Assembly (NCBI GenBank): GCA_963576565.1
Contig: OY755039.1
Coordinates: 131,333,140-131,397,139 of the forward strand
DNA length: 64,000 bases
Origin: Aspidapion aeneum
Taxonomy: Eukaryota; Arthropoda; Insecta; Coleoptera; Brentidae
Reading direction: 5' to 3'
Position 1 is the first letter of the stretch; every line of letters starts with the position of its first letter. The notes beneath the pieces are model-generated. The model had not been told where the DNA came from. It saw only the letters and a program-made list of their open reading frames with translations, and did no database searches. The translations under genes were made by a program, and so were the position numbers. Shown one piece after another: positions 20,867-32,785 of this stretch.

Positions 20867-21331
20867 ATGCCTTAAGTTGCAAAAAAGTGCAGGTCGTGTG
20901 GCCCGCCATAGGCAGATAAACATCAGGCGATCTTTAGTTTTTGCTAATATTCCGTCAGTTTTAGAACCGCCTGGTATATGTAGGAGTGATGGAAAATGGG
21001 TGGACGGTATGTCTTTGTTGCACTATTGCAAAAACATACATAGCAAAAACTTCACAAAAAGCAGGTGAACCAGCAAATCTCGGAGAGTCACAAAAAAAAT
21101 TAAGTATAAAGAATTGGAGGACCGGGGTTTTCTCTTTATTCCTTTTGGTGTCGAAACATTTGGTCCTTTGGGTAATTAGGCTAAGCAATTAATTAATGAA
21201 ATAAGTTACAAAATAAAACATCCAAAAGCACGTAGCTTCATTACCGTCTTAACATACAAAGGGGAAACGCAACGTCGGTGCTCGGGACCATTCCTGTTGA
21301 ACAGGGTTTAAATGAAATTTTTTATATCTAA

Positions 21332-21620
21332 TGTATTTAATTGTTTTTTTTTTAATACATTTATTGTTTATATTTTTATTATTTTCGTTTTTAATATTTT
21401 TTACCATCTTCTACGACGTTAATTTTTATTTAATTTAGTTTTAATTAACTTATTTACCTGTTAATATTTTTACTGAAAGATTGTATGTAAATTCATACAT
21501 TAAATAAAATCTTGGGAAACATATCAGTATTTTAAGCACCACTATGTATTCTAATGGCTTTAATAAAAGTACCCAACGAATCTAATCTGGTGCTACGTGA
21601 CTAATCCCTTCTTGTAAGGC
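21332..21620. other. spacer, nothing recognised
   Basis: T-rich sequence between the retroelement end and the foldback. The words around 21540-21620 continue after the foldback at 25703, as expected for an interrupted host sequence. Confidence 0.5.
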
Positions 21621-21629
21621 TTTAACAAT

Positions 21630-24600
21630 ACCTCCATGAACCTAGCAAGCCCACCTCAATAAAAATTTAAAAAATATATTCCAGAATTATGTGCTTTTTA
21701 TGTGCTAATTTCGTCCACTTTTTAAAATTTTTGTGCTCCTTTGGTTTCCACGGAAATTTAAAAACATGATTGGCGTGCTAGCTTTATATAAATCTAGCAA
21801 GCCCATACAGAAATAATCAATATTTTTATAATATTTATATGCGACAATTAAGTGCTTTTTATGTGCTCCCGTTTGCTAAAAACAAAATTTCATTTATCAA
21901 GTTTTTAAGCTTTAAAAAAAAATGTGTGGGCTGGCTAGGTTTATATAAACTTAGCAAGCCCACCTCAATCAAAATAAATAATATACATTCCAGAATTATG
22001 TGCTCTTTATGTGCTAATTTCGTCCACTTTTTAAAATTTTTGTGCTCTTTTGGTTTTCACGGAAATTTAAAAAAATGATTGACGTACTACAATACAGAAA
22101 TAATAAATATTTTTATGCCCACCTCAATAAAAATTAAAAAAATTTATTCCAAAATTATGTGCTTTTAATGTGCTAATTTCGTCCACTTTTTAAAATTTTT
22201 GTGCTCCTTTGGTTTCCACGGAAATTTAAAAAAATGATTGGCGTGCTAGCTTTATATAGAGCTAGCAAGCCCATACAGAAATAATAAATATTTTTATAAT
22301 ATTTATATGCGAAAATTAAGTGCTTTTTATGTGCTCCCGTTTGCTAAGAACAAAATTTCATTTATCAAGTTTTTAAGCTTTTTTTTTTTTTATATGTGTG
22401 GGCTGGTGTGGGCTGGCTAGGTTTATATAAACCTAGCAAGCCCACCTCAATAAAAATAAATAAAATACATTCCAGAATTATGTGCTTTTTATGTGCTAAT
22501 TTCGTCCACTTTTTAAAATTTTTGTGCTCCTTTGGTTTCCTCGGAAATTTAAAAACATGATTGGCGTGCTAGCTTTATATAAAGCTAGCAAGCCCATACA
22601 GAAATAATCAATATTTTTATAATATTTATATGCGACAATTAAGTGCTTTTTATGTGCTCCCGTTTGCTAAAAACCAAATTTCATTTATCAAGTTTTTAAG
22701 CTTTTAAAAAAAAAATGTGTGGGCTGGCTAGGTTTATATAAACTTAGCAAGCCCACCTCAATCAAAATAAATAATATACATTCCAGAATTATGTGCTCTT
22801 TATGTGCTAATTTCGTCCACTTTTTAAAATTTTTGTGCTCTTTTGGTTTTCACGAAAATTTAAAAAAATGATTGACGAAATTAGCACATAAAGAGCACAT
22901 AATTCTGGAATGTATTTTATTTATTTTTATTGAGGTGGGCTTGCTAAGTTTATATAAACCTAGCCAGCCCACACATTTTCTTAAAAGAAAAGGTTAAAAA
23001 CTTGATAAATGGAATTTTGTTTTTAGCAAACGGGAGCACATAAAAAGCACTTAATTTTCGCATATAAATATTATAAAAATATTGATTATTTCTGTATGGG
23101 CTTGCTAGCTTTATATAAAGCTAGCACGCCAATCATTTTTTTAAATTTCCGTGGAAACCAAAGGAGCACAAAAATTTTAAAAAGTGGACGAAATTAGCAC
23201 ATTAAAAGCACATAATTTTGGAATAAATTTTTAAAATTTTTATTGAGGTGGGCATAAAAATATTTATAATTTTTGCATTGGCTTGCTAGCTTTATATAAA
23301 GCTAGCACGTCAATCATTTTTTTAAATTTCCGTGGAAACCAAAGGAGCACAAAAATTTTAAAAAGTGGACGAAATTAGCTCATAAAAAGCACATAATTCT
23401 GGAATAAATTTTTTAAATTTTTATTGAGGTGGGCATAAAAATATTTATTATTTCTGTATTGTAGTACGTCAATCATTTTTTTAAACTTCCGTGAAAACCA
23501 AAGGAGCACAAAAATTTTAAAAAGTGGACGAAATTAGCACATAAAGAGCACATAATTCTGGAATGTATTTTATTTATTTTGATTGAGGTGGGCTTGCTAA
23601 GTTTATATAAACCTAGCCAGCCCACACATTTTTTTTTTAAAGCTTAAAAACTTGATAAATGAAATTTTGTTTTAAGCAAACGGGAGCACATAAAAAGCAC
23701 TTAATTTTCGCATATAAATATTATAAAAATATTGATTATTTCTGTATGGGCTTGCTAGCTTTATATAAAGCTAGCACGCCAATCATGTTTTTAAATTTCC
23801 GTGGAAACCAAAGGAGCACAAAAATTTTTAAAAGTGGACGAAATTAGCACATTAAAAGCACATAATTTTGGAATAAATTTTTTAAATTTTTATTGAGGTG
23901 GGCATAAAAATATTTATAATTTTTGCATTGGCTTGCTAGCTTTATATAAAGCTAGCACGTCAATCATTTTTTTTAAATTTCCGTGGACACCAAAGGAGTA
24001 CAAAAATTTTAAAAAGTGGACGAAATTAGCACATAAAGAGCACATAATTCTGGAATAATTTTTTTAAATTTTTATTGAGGTGGGCATAAAAATATTTATA
24101 ATTTTTGCATTGGCTTGCTAGCTTTATATAAAGCTAGCACGTCAATCATTTTTTTAAATTTCCGTGGAAACCAAAGGAGCACAAAAATTTTAAAAAGTGG
24201 ACGAAATTAGCACATAAAGAGCACATAATTCTGGAATGTATTTTATTTATTTTTCTTGAGGTGGGCTTGCTAGGTTTATATAAACCTAGCCAGCCCACAC
24301 ATTTTTATAAAAAAAAAGCTTACAAACTTGATAAATGAAATTTTGTTTTTAGCAGACGGGAGCACATAAAAAGCACTTAATTGTCGCATATAAATATTAT
24401 AAAAATATTGATTATTTCTGTATGGGCTTGCTAGCTTTATATAAAGCTAGCACGCCAATCATGTTTTTAAATTTCCGTGGAAACCAAAGGAGCACAAAAA
24501 TTTTAAAAAGTGGACGAAATTAGCACATAAAGAGCACATAATTCTGGAATGTATTTTATTTATTTTTCTTGAGGTGGGCTTGCTAGGTTTATATAAACCT

Positions 24601-25693
24601 AGCCAGCCCACACATTTTTTTTAAAAAAAAGCTTAAAAACTTGATAAATGAAATTTTGTTTTTAGCAAACGGGAGCACATAAAAAGCACTTAATTTTCGC
24701 ATATACATATTATAAAAATATTGATTATTTCTGTATGGGCTTGCTAGCTTTATATAAAGCTAGCACGCCAATAATTTTTTTAAATTTCCGTGGAAACCAA
24801 AGGAGCACAAAAATTTTAGAAAGTGGACGAAATTAGCACATTAAAAGCACATAATTTTGGAATAATTTTTTAAATTTTTATTGAGGTGGGCATAAAAATA
24901 TTTATTATTTCTGTATTGTAGTACGTCAATCATTTTTTTAAATTTCCGTGAAAACCAAAGGAGCACAAAAATTTTAAAAAGTGGACGAAATTAGCACATA
25001 AAGAGCACATAATTCTGGAATGTATTTTATTTATTTTGATTGAGGTGGGCTTGCTAAGTTTATATAAACCTAGCCAGCCCACACATTTTTTTTTTAAAAA
25101 GCTTAAAAACTTGATAAATGAAATTTTGTTTTTAGCAAACGGGAGCACATAAAAAGCACTTAATTGTCGCATATAAATATTATAAAAATATTGATTATTT
25201 CTGTATGGGCTTGCTAGCTTTATATAAAGCTAGCACGCCAATCATGTTTTTAAATTTCCGTGGGAACCAAAGGAGCACAAAAATTTTAAAAAGTGGACGA
25301 AATTAGCACATAAAAACACATAATTCTGGAATGTATTTTATTTATTTTTATTGAGGTGGGCTTGCTAGGTTTATATAAACCTAGCCAGCCCACACATTTT
25401 CTTTAAAAAAAAGGTTAAAAACTTGATAAATGGAATTTTGTTTTTAGCAAACGGGAGCACATAAAAAGCACTTAATTTTCGCATATAAATATTATAAAAA
25501 TATTGATTATTTCTGTATGGGCTTGCTAGCTTTATATAAAGCTAACACGCCAATCATTGTTTTAAATTTCCGTGGAAACCAAAGGAGCACAAAAATTTTA
25601 AAAAGTGGACGAAATTAGCACATAAAAAGCACATAATTCTGGAATATATTTTTTAAATTTTTATTGAGGTGGGCTTGCTAGGTTAATGGAGGT
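21630..25693. mobile_element. 4.06 kb giant foldback element with 9-bp target duplication
   Basis: Ends ACCTCCATGAACCTAGCAAG and its reverse complement (AGGTTAATGGAGGT) face each other. TTTAACAAT is duplicated exactly at 21621-21629 and 25694-25702. The interior is an array of two alternating ~155 bp units, separated by palindromic boxes with the core CTAGNTTTATATAAANCTAG (over 20 boxes). The left arm to about 22868 runs one way and the longer right arm runs the other, so the DNA can fold into a hairpin over a kilobase long. Single frames repeated on both strands (for example at 21839 and 24930) are copies of one unit, not genes. 9-bp duplications are typical of Mutator-like elements, but no transposase is present. 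Confidence 0.93.
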
Positions 25694-25702
25694 TTTAACA
25701 AT

Positions 25703-26099
25703 GGTTTTCACACTTTTTATGTGGCATTTTTGAATAAGGCAACTTTATATGACTTGGCAATGTCAATGTACAGTCAGTGTAGCATACACAGTCATAAGAA
25801 AAGAACACTCCAGCCTCTTTCTCTCTTTGGACTTTTTTATGATTTTCCTTAAAGCCTCAAGCGATTACATCTATTCTTTACGGGTTCGTTTGGACAGACA
25901 AACCTTTTCTTATAGAAAGGTGACAATTATTTACATGGGGTGAAGTGAGAGGTCTCGCGTAGAATGTAATAACATTTAATTCATTGGCACGTATTGATTT
26001 TTGGAGAGAACTGGATAGACTTAGTGTAGATGGGATAATTTCCGTTAGTATAGGAGATATTTTTGGAACATTGCAAATGAAAATTAAAGGCGTTATTTA
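25703..26099. other. spacer, nothing recognised
   Basis: No gene or bounded repeat seen between the two foldback elements. Confidence 0.45.
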
Positions 26100-27185
26100 A
26101 AATGTTGAAAAAGAAATGTCGAACCGTAATTTATTCGAAAATAAAAGAATCGAAGATAGAATAGATGAAAATAATTTAAACGAAACGTACTTTTGTTGAT
26201 CCGTAAAGTTGTTGTAAGTAGTGGAAAATAATGTAGACGAAGCGTAATTGCGGTGATCCGTAAAGGCATAGAAACAGAGTGGAATCTCAGAATGATCGAA
26301 GTCTATCGCAAAAAGGCCGAACCTTAAAAAAGTTCAATTCAAGCGAAACGTATTTTGGCCAATCTGTAAAATTTTCGAAAATAATATAGTCGGAAGTATT
26401 TCAAACAAACCGTAATTTTGTCGGTCCCCAAAAATGTCGAAAATAATATAGGTAGTCGAAAATTAAATGCGCGAAACGCAATGGAGACGAGACGCAAAAT
26501 CATCGAAACGTAATTATGTCGAAACGTAAAAAGGTTGAACTGTAAAAAAGTCGAATCGAAAACTTGTCGATTTTATAACGCAGCTGCAAAAAACTCCCCA
26601 TTTCGCCAAATACACTGTTAGGGCGTTTGCACACCGGTAACGGCACGATTTGCCGCGCGCGATATATCGCGCTGCATCCGTCGTTGCGATATCGCGTACG
26701 ATTTTTTGCGCGCGGCAAATCGTGCCGTTACCGTCCCGTGTGCAAGCGCGCTTACTATTAGCCTTACCTATCAGCCTATCAAAGCCTAACCTGTCAGCGC
26801 CAGTTTCACGAATTTTGCTAGAAATTTTGCTAAATATGGCAACATCGCACCTTAATTTTAGACTGTTCTACGGTTCGGTCTTTTTGCGTTTGCTCAAAAC
26901 TTCGTTTCGTTGATTTTGCTTCTTCTCTTTATTGCGTATCGTGCATTTAATTTTTGCTTTTCGCCACTTTTATACGGTTCGGCCATTCTGCGTTTTGACT
27001 GAACTCCGTTTCGATCGATTTAGGTTTCGACTATATATTATTATCGACATTTTTACGGATCGACGAAACTAAGCTTCGTTTATACGGATTGACAAAACTA
27101 AGTTCCGTTTAAATAATTTTCGTCTATTTTACTTTCGATTGTTTTATTTTCGACCAACTTAGGTTATAATATTTTTTTTCCACCA
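26100..27185. repeat. degenerate inverted repeat built of GTCGAAACGTAA-like words
   Basis: The left half is full of TCGAAACGTAATT, GTCGAAAATAATATA and similar words. The right half (about 26880-27180) carries their reverse complements in mirrored order (for example TATATTATTATCGACATTTTT). The centre is occupied by a 131 bp MITE. This looks like an old foldback element; no target duplication could be fixed. Confidence 0.65.
26621..26751. mobile_element. 131 bp PIF/Harbinger-type MITE
   Basis: GGGCGTTTGCACACCGGTAA is mirrored by the reverse complement ending GTGTGCAAGCGCGC. The inner stem GGCACGATTTGCCGCGCGC pairs with GCGCGCGGCAAATCGTGCC. TTA stands on both sides (26618-26620, 26752-26754), the 3-bp TWA target of PIF/Harbinger. 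It is GC-rich and CpG-rich, unlike its surroundings. Confidence 0.8.
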
Positions 27186-27384
27186 TACAATATTTTTAAC
27201 AAAACTTTCTTTGATGTTTTTGTGGGTCGCCAAATTGAAAAGTAAATGGATTAATCAGGTCACAGTAGCGATTCCCCTGTAAAAACAATTAAAAAGTAGA
27301 CCATAGTATATTACACTAATAAATATTGGCCCATACACATACATTTATTAACGCATACCGCGTCAATCTCTAAAAACTAGTAGA
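27186..27384. other. spacer
   Basis: Short AT-rich spacer; nothing recognised. Confidence 0.4.
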
Positions 27385-27392
27385 AATTCATG

Positions 27393-28888
27393 CAGTGGCG
27401 TAACTAAAAATTTTGGGCCCTTGTGCAGAGATCCTCTCGGTCCCCCTCTTTAAGTTTGCTTTAAAAATTAGAAACAAAATTTCGGACTTCCATTGTCTTT
27501 ATTTATTTTAAACAAGACGTTTCGGTTAGTAAGTGTTTACACTTAAAAACGGTTAGAGAGACTTACTATTTTGTTTCTACTTAATCATTGTCTACGAGTC
27601 AAATAAAGCTTTAAAAATTCTGAGACCAATTATTGAAATAAAATGAAACAACTAAATTTATTACATTTCAAATCTCTCCATAAACAAATAAAAAAACCAC
27701 AAAAAATATACAACCTAAAAAAACTAAAAATGTCTCCTCCTAGCCTTTGAGTTCGCAAAACTATTTATGATGTGCTTTAAATTTAGGGACGATGCAAGTT
27801 ACTAAACGTTCTTTTAATGTTACTGAACGTTCTTTTAACGTTAGCCACCATTACTGGTAAGGTAAAAAAGAGCGGAAATACAGTATAAACTTCTGAAAAA
27901 TCGCTCTCCATAAATCCATACTTGTCCATTAGCATTTGGAATAGACTGCGAACCGACATATATTTCTTAATTTCACGCTTAATCAGGTTTGCCATTTGGA
28001 CAAATTGGTTTGTAGAACAAGACGAGATAATCTTCGGGTATTTCAGACAAAGCCTGTTACATTTTTTTTAGTTCTTCACAGGAGGATTCAAACAGAAATT
28101 TTGCCTCCAAAAAATTAAAATTATTTGCAATGTAAAGAAAATCTTTGCCTGATTTGTTGATTTATGCAGTCAATTACAAAATTAAATACGTTGATTTTAA
28201 ACGCTCTTTCCCCCATTTCTAAACGGTGGTCACGTGCTGACTCGCCAAAGTGTTTCTTAATTACTGGTTGTCGCTTTGTTTGGAAATTTGGATCTATATT
28301 ACAGTTTTCAGAAAGTTCAACAGCTTCTTTTTTTCTATCGCGATAAGAATTCCGAAAGCTGGTCATTGTTCTAAAGCCTCACTGGCTTCATTTAAATCGA
28401 CGTTTCGTGTCTGCAAAATTCTAGAAGCCAGATTATATTGATTAAGAATTTTAAACATAAAAACCGTAGTGAAAACAAATTCAAATGGAGCCATTTACTT
28501 CTTTAGTTGCGGCTTCTTCTCTTTCTTCCTTTTTTTGGGATTTAAGCTAAATATCTGTTAAATATTTTAAAATATCCAAAAATTAAAGGTTTACTGCCAG
28601 GACAGATTGTACTCGTCCGGGCCATCTAGTGGGATTCAAGGTCTTTAAAGTTGTTTCAGAGTCGCCACAGAATGAAAGTGTTTATTCCTCTGCAACTTGA
28701 AACGGCAACGTTAATTACCAGATTAAGGTTGTGACTAGCGCAGTGGACATAATCTGCGCTAGGTTGTATCAGCTTAACAAGGGCTGCCTGAAATTTGGTT
28801 TGGAAGTGTAGGAGGCCCCTTCGGGGCCCCTCATGCTTAAGGGCCCTTGTGAGCCGCATACTCTCGCCCCATTGTAGTTACGGCACTG
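27393..28888 (-). mobile_element. hAT transposon, 1496 bp, CAGTGGCGTAACTA termini
   Basis: Starts CAGTGGCGTAACTAAAAATT and ends TGTAGTTACGGCACTG. AATTCATG is duplicated exactly at 27385-27392 and 28889-28896. Inside are remnants of a minus-strand hAT transposase. The element is shorter than an autonomous hAT (usually over 2.5 kb), so it is internally deleted and decayed. Confidence 0.95.
27783..28859 (-). pseudogene. hAT transposase remnant (ZMYM/ZBED-like type)
   Basis: From high to low coordinates the minus strand reads SADYVHCASHNLNLVINVAV (the conserved Cys-x-x-His-x-Leu-Asn-Leu region of the catalytic core), then REKK- and IDCINQQIRQRF-like middle segments, and finally YTVFPLFFTLPVMVANVKRT then FSN, which corresponds to the hATC Thr-Leu-Pro-Val and Glu-Arg-x-Phe-Ser motif with Glu replaced. 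A duplicated RTFSN segment and many stops show decay. Confidence 0.85.
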
Positions 28889-28950
28889 AATTCATGTGTG
28901 TAAGTCGCTGATCATTACGGCAAACCATGATTAAAAATGTGCTACCATTG

Positions 28951-29900
28951 CCCCACATAGCACAATCACGTGTTTAACACGTAAAAAAGGCGTGTGAAAA
29001 AAAAACGTTGATTTTAAAAGCTGCTAGAAAAAATCGTTTATTTCATATATGAAAACAAGCTTAATAGGTCATTCATTAACGTTATAAAAAATAACGTTGC
29101 TAAAAACTGCATTGTAATAACGCCATTATCAAATTAAAACAGCAATGTTTTTACGTTAATTTCACGTGATTTTTATCAACGTTAAAATCACATTAGATTC
29201 ACGCCTTTTCTACACGAATTTTAAAACGCGAGTTGCATGGCTTTTCTACCGAATATTTTTGGGATTTTACTAGCAGCAGCGCCACCTATTGTCGGCATTT
29301 TTCACTTTGACGAAATCTATCAGGCAGTGCTTTGGCCTCTGAACTCCAAAAACCTGTTAAGGAACTGATCCCTGATCCTTTACGATCACGACGCATCTTT
29401 TATTAACCTAATAAAGACACATTAATATTCTGTGAATGTGTTTACTGTTAAAAAATCTTGTTTAGCTTTTAAAAAAAAATAATGTACCTATATAGATAGA
29501 CATATAGATATTTTATCTTGCCTTGAGCGTCATCTTTAAAATTGTCTTGAAGTGTTGTAGTCTTAAACTAGTAAACTTTTATAACTTCCTTTCGCGTCTA
29601 TTTTAAGTTTAAAAAATGTTATTAAAAAAACGTGACCAAAAAAGACGCAGAAAGTTAGTAGGTTTGAGAAGTCTTAATCTAGTGGCGTTTTAGAACATGT
29701 TGTGGAGGACTTTTCAAGTGTGAATTTGGTACATGAAAATAACGAGGGTAAAAACACATTATATACACAGCACCTGAAACTCCAGCAAAAAGTACATTTT
29801 TATAGCTTGATTTCCCCTTGTCTTTAAGGTTGTTTTCAAGTAAAAAATAAATTATTATTTTTGTTCACGTTAATTTAACGTGATTTTCGTGCTATGTGGG
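28951..29900. mobile_element. ~950 bp element with CCCCACATAGCAC termini
   Basis: CCCCACATAGCACAATCACG at 28951 is mirrored by CGTGATTTTCGTGCTATGTG then GG, ending at 29900. AACGTTA/TAACGTT and CACGT words are frequent near both ends. No target duplication and no transposase frame were found. A non-autonomous DNA element is likely. Confidence 0.7.
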
Positions 29901-30388
29901 GCTTTTTGCCGCGTATCATCAGTGCGGATAAACCACATGAATGGATGTGTGTGCATGAGCCGCTAATGAGTTTAAAGTGTTTGCTGCAAACATTTCAAAT
30001 AAACACGTGAAACACTAAAACAATGTTTCGTAAAAAATAGGAAAAGTTAATTGTTTCTGCCAGACTATAACGCAGGAAATGTTCATTGGGTTATGCAACT
30101 TCGACAGAACATGAGCGCAAGGGAGAAGAAAACAGTCGGAATGTGGGCGAGCGTGCATGCATAATAAACACTGGACCAATCACAGACAGCCGGGAGCCAG
30201 ACCTACCTTAGATCAAAGCAGTGTTGTGACCAACAAAACGAAAAATTTCCTGAGACAAAATTTCTGGGTATATAAAAATCTTCTCCCAATGTAGTACCCT
30301 AAGCTCACATTATTTCTTGTCCATATGACCGGCGCAGGGGCGTATCTAGGTATTTCATTTGGGGGGGGGGATTTCGCGCTTTGATTAC
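29901..30388. other. spacer with a hAT MITE end fragment
   Basis: Near 30336-30380 CAGGGGCGTATCTAGG followed by a G run matches the start of the G-rich hAT MITEs, but no right end follows. The rest is unrecognised. Confidence 0.4.
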
Positions 30389-30741
30389 CCAGACAGCACA
30401 AGTACGTAACTTTGCGACGTAGTGTACGTACATAGTTCGTACATTTTTGGCCTACATCCACATATGTACGTCGTAGGAACGTAGCCATTATTTTCCTTCG
30501 ATTTGTACGTACTATGGACGTACTGAAGTACGTACTATGTACGTACATTTGACGTATTTTGGCCGGATGTAAAATGTACGTACTATATACGTAGCTGGTG
30601 TACGTACATACCTGTACGTAAATTGTACGTACCTTATTGGTACATTTGTACGTACATAGTACATACTTTATTGGTCCCGGGCGTACCGACGTAAAATGGA
30701 CATAAAATGTACGTCCCTGAGACGAAGTGTGCTGTCTGTGT
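30389..30741. mobile_element. GTACGTAC-rich element with CAGACAGCAC termini
   Basis: Starts CCAGACAGCACAAGTACG and ends GTGTGCTGTCTGTG. The interior is a dense mosaic of GTACGTA and TACGTAC palindromes. A second, shorter version ends at about 31320 with TTGCTGTCTGGG. The long minus-strand frame across it is only the translation of this simple-sequence mosaic. Confidence 0.7.
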
Positions 30742-31650
30742 ATTGACAAGAGGAAATGGGACGCCTACTCACCGCGCCTAATTTGCCACCGGGACAACTT
30801 GTGCCGGCCCTCGCCGCTGGCTCAACTCGCTGTCGACCCGATTTGCCGCCGTGACAACAAAAATTTTGACAAGTGTTTAGAGTTATGAAATTTAATATTT
30901 GTTTACCATAAGAAAATACAAAATAACGTATCGAAAATAATATAATTTAAGAGATTGGGGTATTATTTAGGGTCGATAATTTTGATTTATGAATTGAACT
31001 TGAAAATAATTTAAATGGAGATCCATTTATGAACCGATACGTATCAAATTTGGCTTTTTGGGAGATAAACCCACTGAATTACATACCATGTACGTACTAG
31101 GCGCATCTCTAAAATTAACGTAAAATGTACGTACTATGTACGTACATACTTGTACGTAATTGGTCTCGAAGAGGACCGACGTAAAATGACCGTAGCTAAT
31201 GGACGTACTATGTACGTGCACATTTGTACGTACATAGTACGTACTTTATTGGTCCCGGGCGTACCGACGTAAAATGGACATAAAATGTACGTCCCTGGGA
31301 CGAAGTTTGCTGTCTGGGTATTGACAAGAGGAAATGGGACGCCTACTCACCGCGCCTAATTTGCCACCGGGACAACTTGTGCCGGCCCTCGCCACTGGCT
31401 CAACTCGCTGTCGACCCGATTTGCCGCCGTGACAACAAAAATTTTGACAAGTGTTTAGAGTTATGAAATTTAATATTTGTTTACCACAAGAAAATACAAA
31501 ATGACGTATCGAAAATGATATAATTTAAGAGATTGGGATATTATTTAGAGTCGATAATTTTGATTTATGAATTGAACTTGAAAATAATTTAAATGGAGAT
31601 CCATTTATGAACCGATACGTATCAAATTTGCCTTTTTGGGAGATAAAGCA
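30671..31650. repeat. 578-bp-offset tandem duplication, nearly identical
   Basis: The block beginning TTGGTCCCGGGCGTACCGAC at 30671 recurs at 31249 and stays nearly identical for about 400 bases, through CTACTCACCGCGCC and GGAGATCCATTTATGAACCG. The duplication joins the end of one GTACGTAC element to its right flank, then a second copy of both. The few differences suggest a recent event. Confidence 0.9.
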
Positions 31651-32347
31651 GCTGAATTTGATAATTAAAGTAAATTTGAAAAAAGTTTAAGTCGCGGAAG
31701 TTTTCGTTTATGAGCCGACAATTTTGAAATTTAGGTTAACCATTATGATTTATTACAAACCGGTTTATAAGCGGAAATATCCACCATTTTAGATCCGCCA
31801 ATTTGATTTTCCTAAGTTTAATTTAAAAATCATATTAAGCGACTTTAACACTTTAAAGTTCCAAATTTGAGGCATATCGGTTAATAAAAGGAAAAAATCC
31901 GCCAGTAATCTTAGACATCCCAAAGTTCTCAATTTAATACATATCGTGCATAAAGAAGAAAATCCGCCATTTAGATTTTTTTAAATTAAAAATCATAATT
32001 AGCGACCTTAACACCGCAAACTTTAAAAATAATACATATATTTTTTTTGTATTAAAAAAAATCTTTAAAAATCTTATAAAAAGCAACTTATGGGGCTTTT
32101 CATGTCAATCCGGCCACTTTTTACATCTTAAAAATGTTGATTTTAATAAAAATTTATTTTTTAAAAGTAGTTTTTGTAAAATTTTTAAAGATTTGTTTTT
32201 ATAAAAATAAATATATAATAATACAAAAGTAATAATACCCAAACAAATAAAATACCGAGTATTACGTTTCTGTTAAGGAAACTTTTTACTGGCTATTTCA
32301 CTTTATGACTTAGTATACCCTAAAAACTGCTCGCTTGTCCATATACA
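31651..32347. repeat. degenerate CCGCCATTT / AAATCATAATTAGCGACC repeats
   Basis: Several diverged copies of a module combining AAAATCCGCCATTT with TTAGCGACCTTAACACC and a ...CCGATACGTATCAAATTTG phrase follow one another at roughly 100-base steps. The same words occur at 8110-8350 between family A arms. No gene. Confidence 0.5.
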
Positions 32348-32554
32348 TATCGCACACCCGCTGAAAAAAAGTCACAACTCAAAAATCGCCCTTATTGAGA
32401 TAAACCTGCCGCCATCATCGAAATAACTTGTACTTTCTTCCATAAAAGCGTCACATTTATGTTTCGAGAATTCACCGCGAAATGGCGATGTGACTCTTTT
32501 ATTTTGTCCAGTTTAACTGAGGATGCGTTCCTTTACAGTGTCACTTTTGACTTT

Positions 32555-32785
32555 TTAACAGCGTGAACGTGGAGTTTCATCCTGAAAAGAGTCACATTTC
32601 GAGTTGTGAAGGTTTTTGTGTGAACTATTGGTTACATCTGACCCGTATAACAAGTAAAATACTGTTCTTTTTTGTGTTGTGACTGTTTTTTCGAATTGTT
32701 CAGTGTACTTAGAATTAAGGAGAATAAGAAAAAAATCTTTTGAATTTATTAGAGAATAATCACATTCCCAGTTGTTATTCAGCAT
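32555..32785 (-). CDS. small frame shared by both copies of the 798 bp element
   Basis: 76 codons starting MLNNNWECDYSLINSKDFF and containing EQFEKTVTTQKRTVFYLLYG. The sister copy near 49240-49509 has the same peptide with a one-base length change in a T run, so one copy is frameshifted. I recognise no domain. It may be a captured gene fragment or a chance frame kept by common descent. Confidence 0.3.
   Translation of the reverse strand: MLNNNWECDYSLINSKDFFLILLNSKYTEQFEKTVTTQKRTVFYLLYGSDVTNSSHKNLHNSKCDSFQDETPRSRC

Larger units (their letters stand above)
16536..21331 (+). pseudogene. zinc-finger reverse-transcriptase retroelement, decayed and split by two transposons
   Basis: Broken plus-strand frames give, in order: a degraded finger (FKNENGLKVHQTKMH near 16570), an intact C2H2 finger (CNLCGKLFKNKRGLKQHFSI then KH, near 16718-16785), the phrase KPGSAGGLDALRPQHLKDLI (about 17390), RT core sequence with FATKSGCE and VLKIDFENAFNMV (17660-17780), and LPIKLGGLGIRNSSAL and ARLLALQQPESSAF (18110-18440). 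After two later insertions come [28 protein letters not shown] and a final IQRGNATSVLGTIP before TAA at 21329. The order finger, RT, Cys/His motif and [12 protein letters not shown] block resembles retrotransposons with a C-terminal restriction-like endonuclease. The clade is uncertain. Several frameshifts make it inactive. Confidence 0.8.

Noticed and set aside
21839..25172. Repeated 80-codon frame MRQLSAFYVLPFAKNKISF
   Set aside because: Found identically in forward and inverted units of the foldback; follows the repeat, no domain.
21630..25693. CRISPR-like array of regularly spaced palindromes
   Set aside because: The spacers are not unique: two units alternate. Genes are eukaryotic and ends show transposon-type inverted repeats with a target duplication.
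30213..30749. 178-codon minus-strand frame
   Set aside because: Translation of GTACGTA simple sequence.
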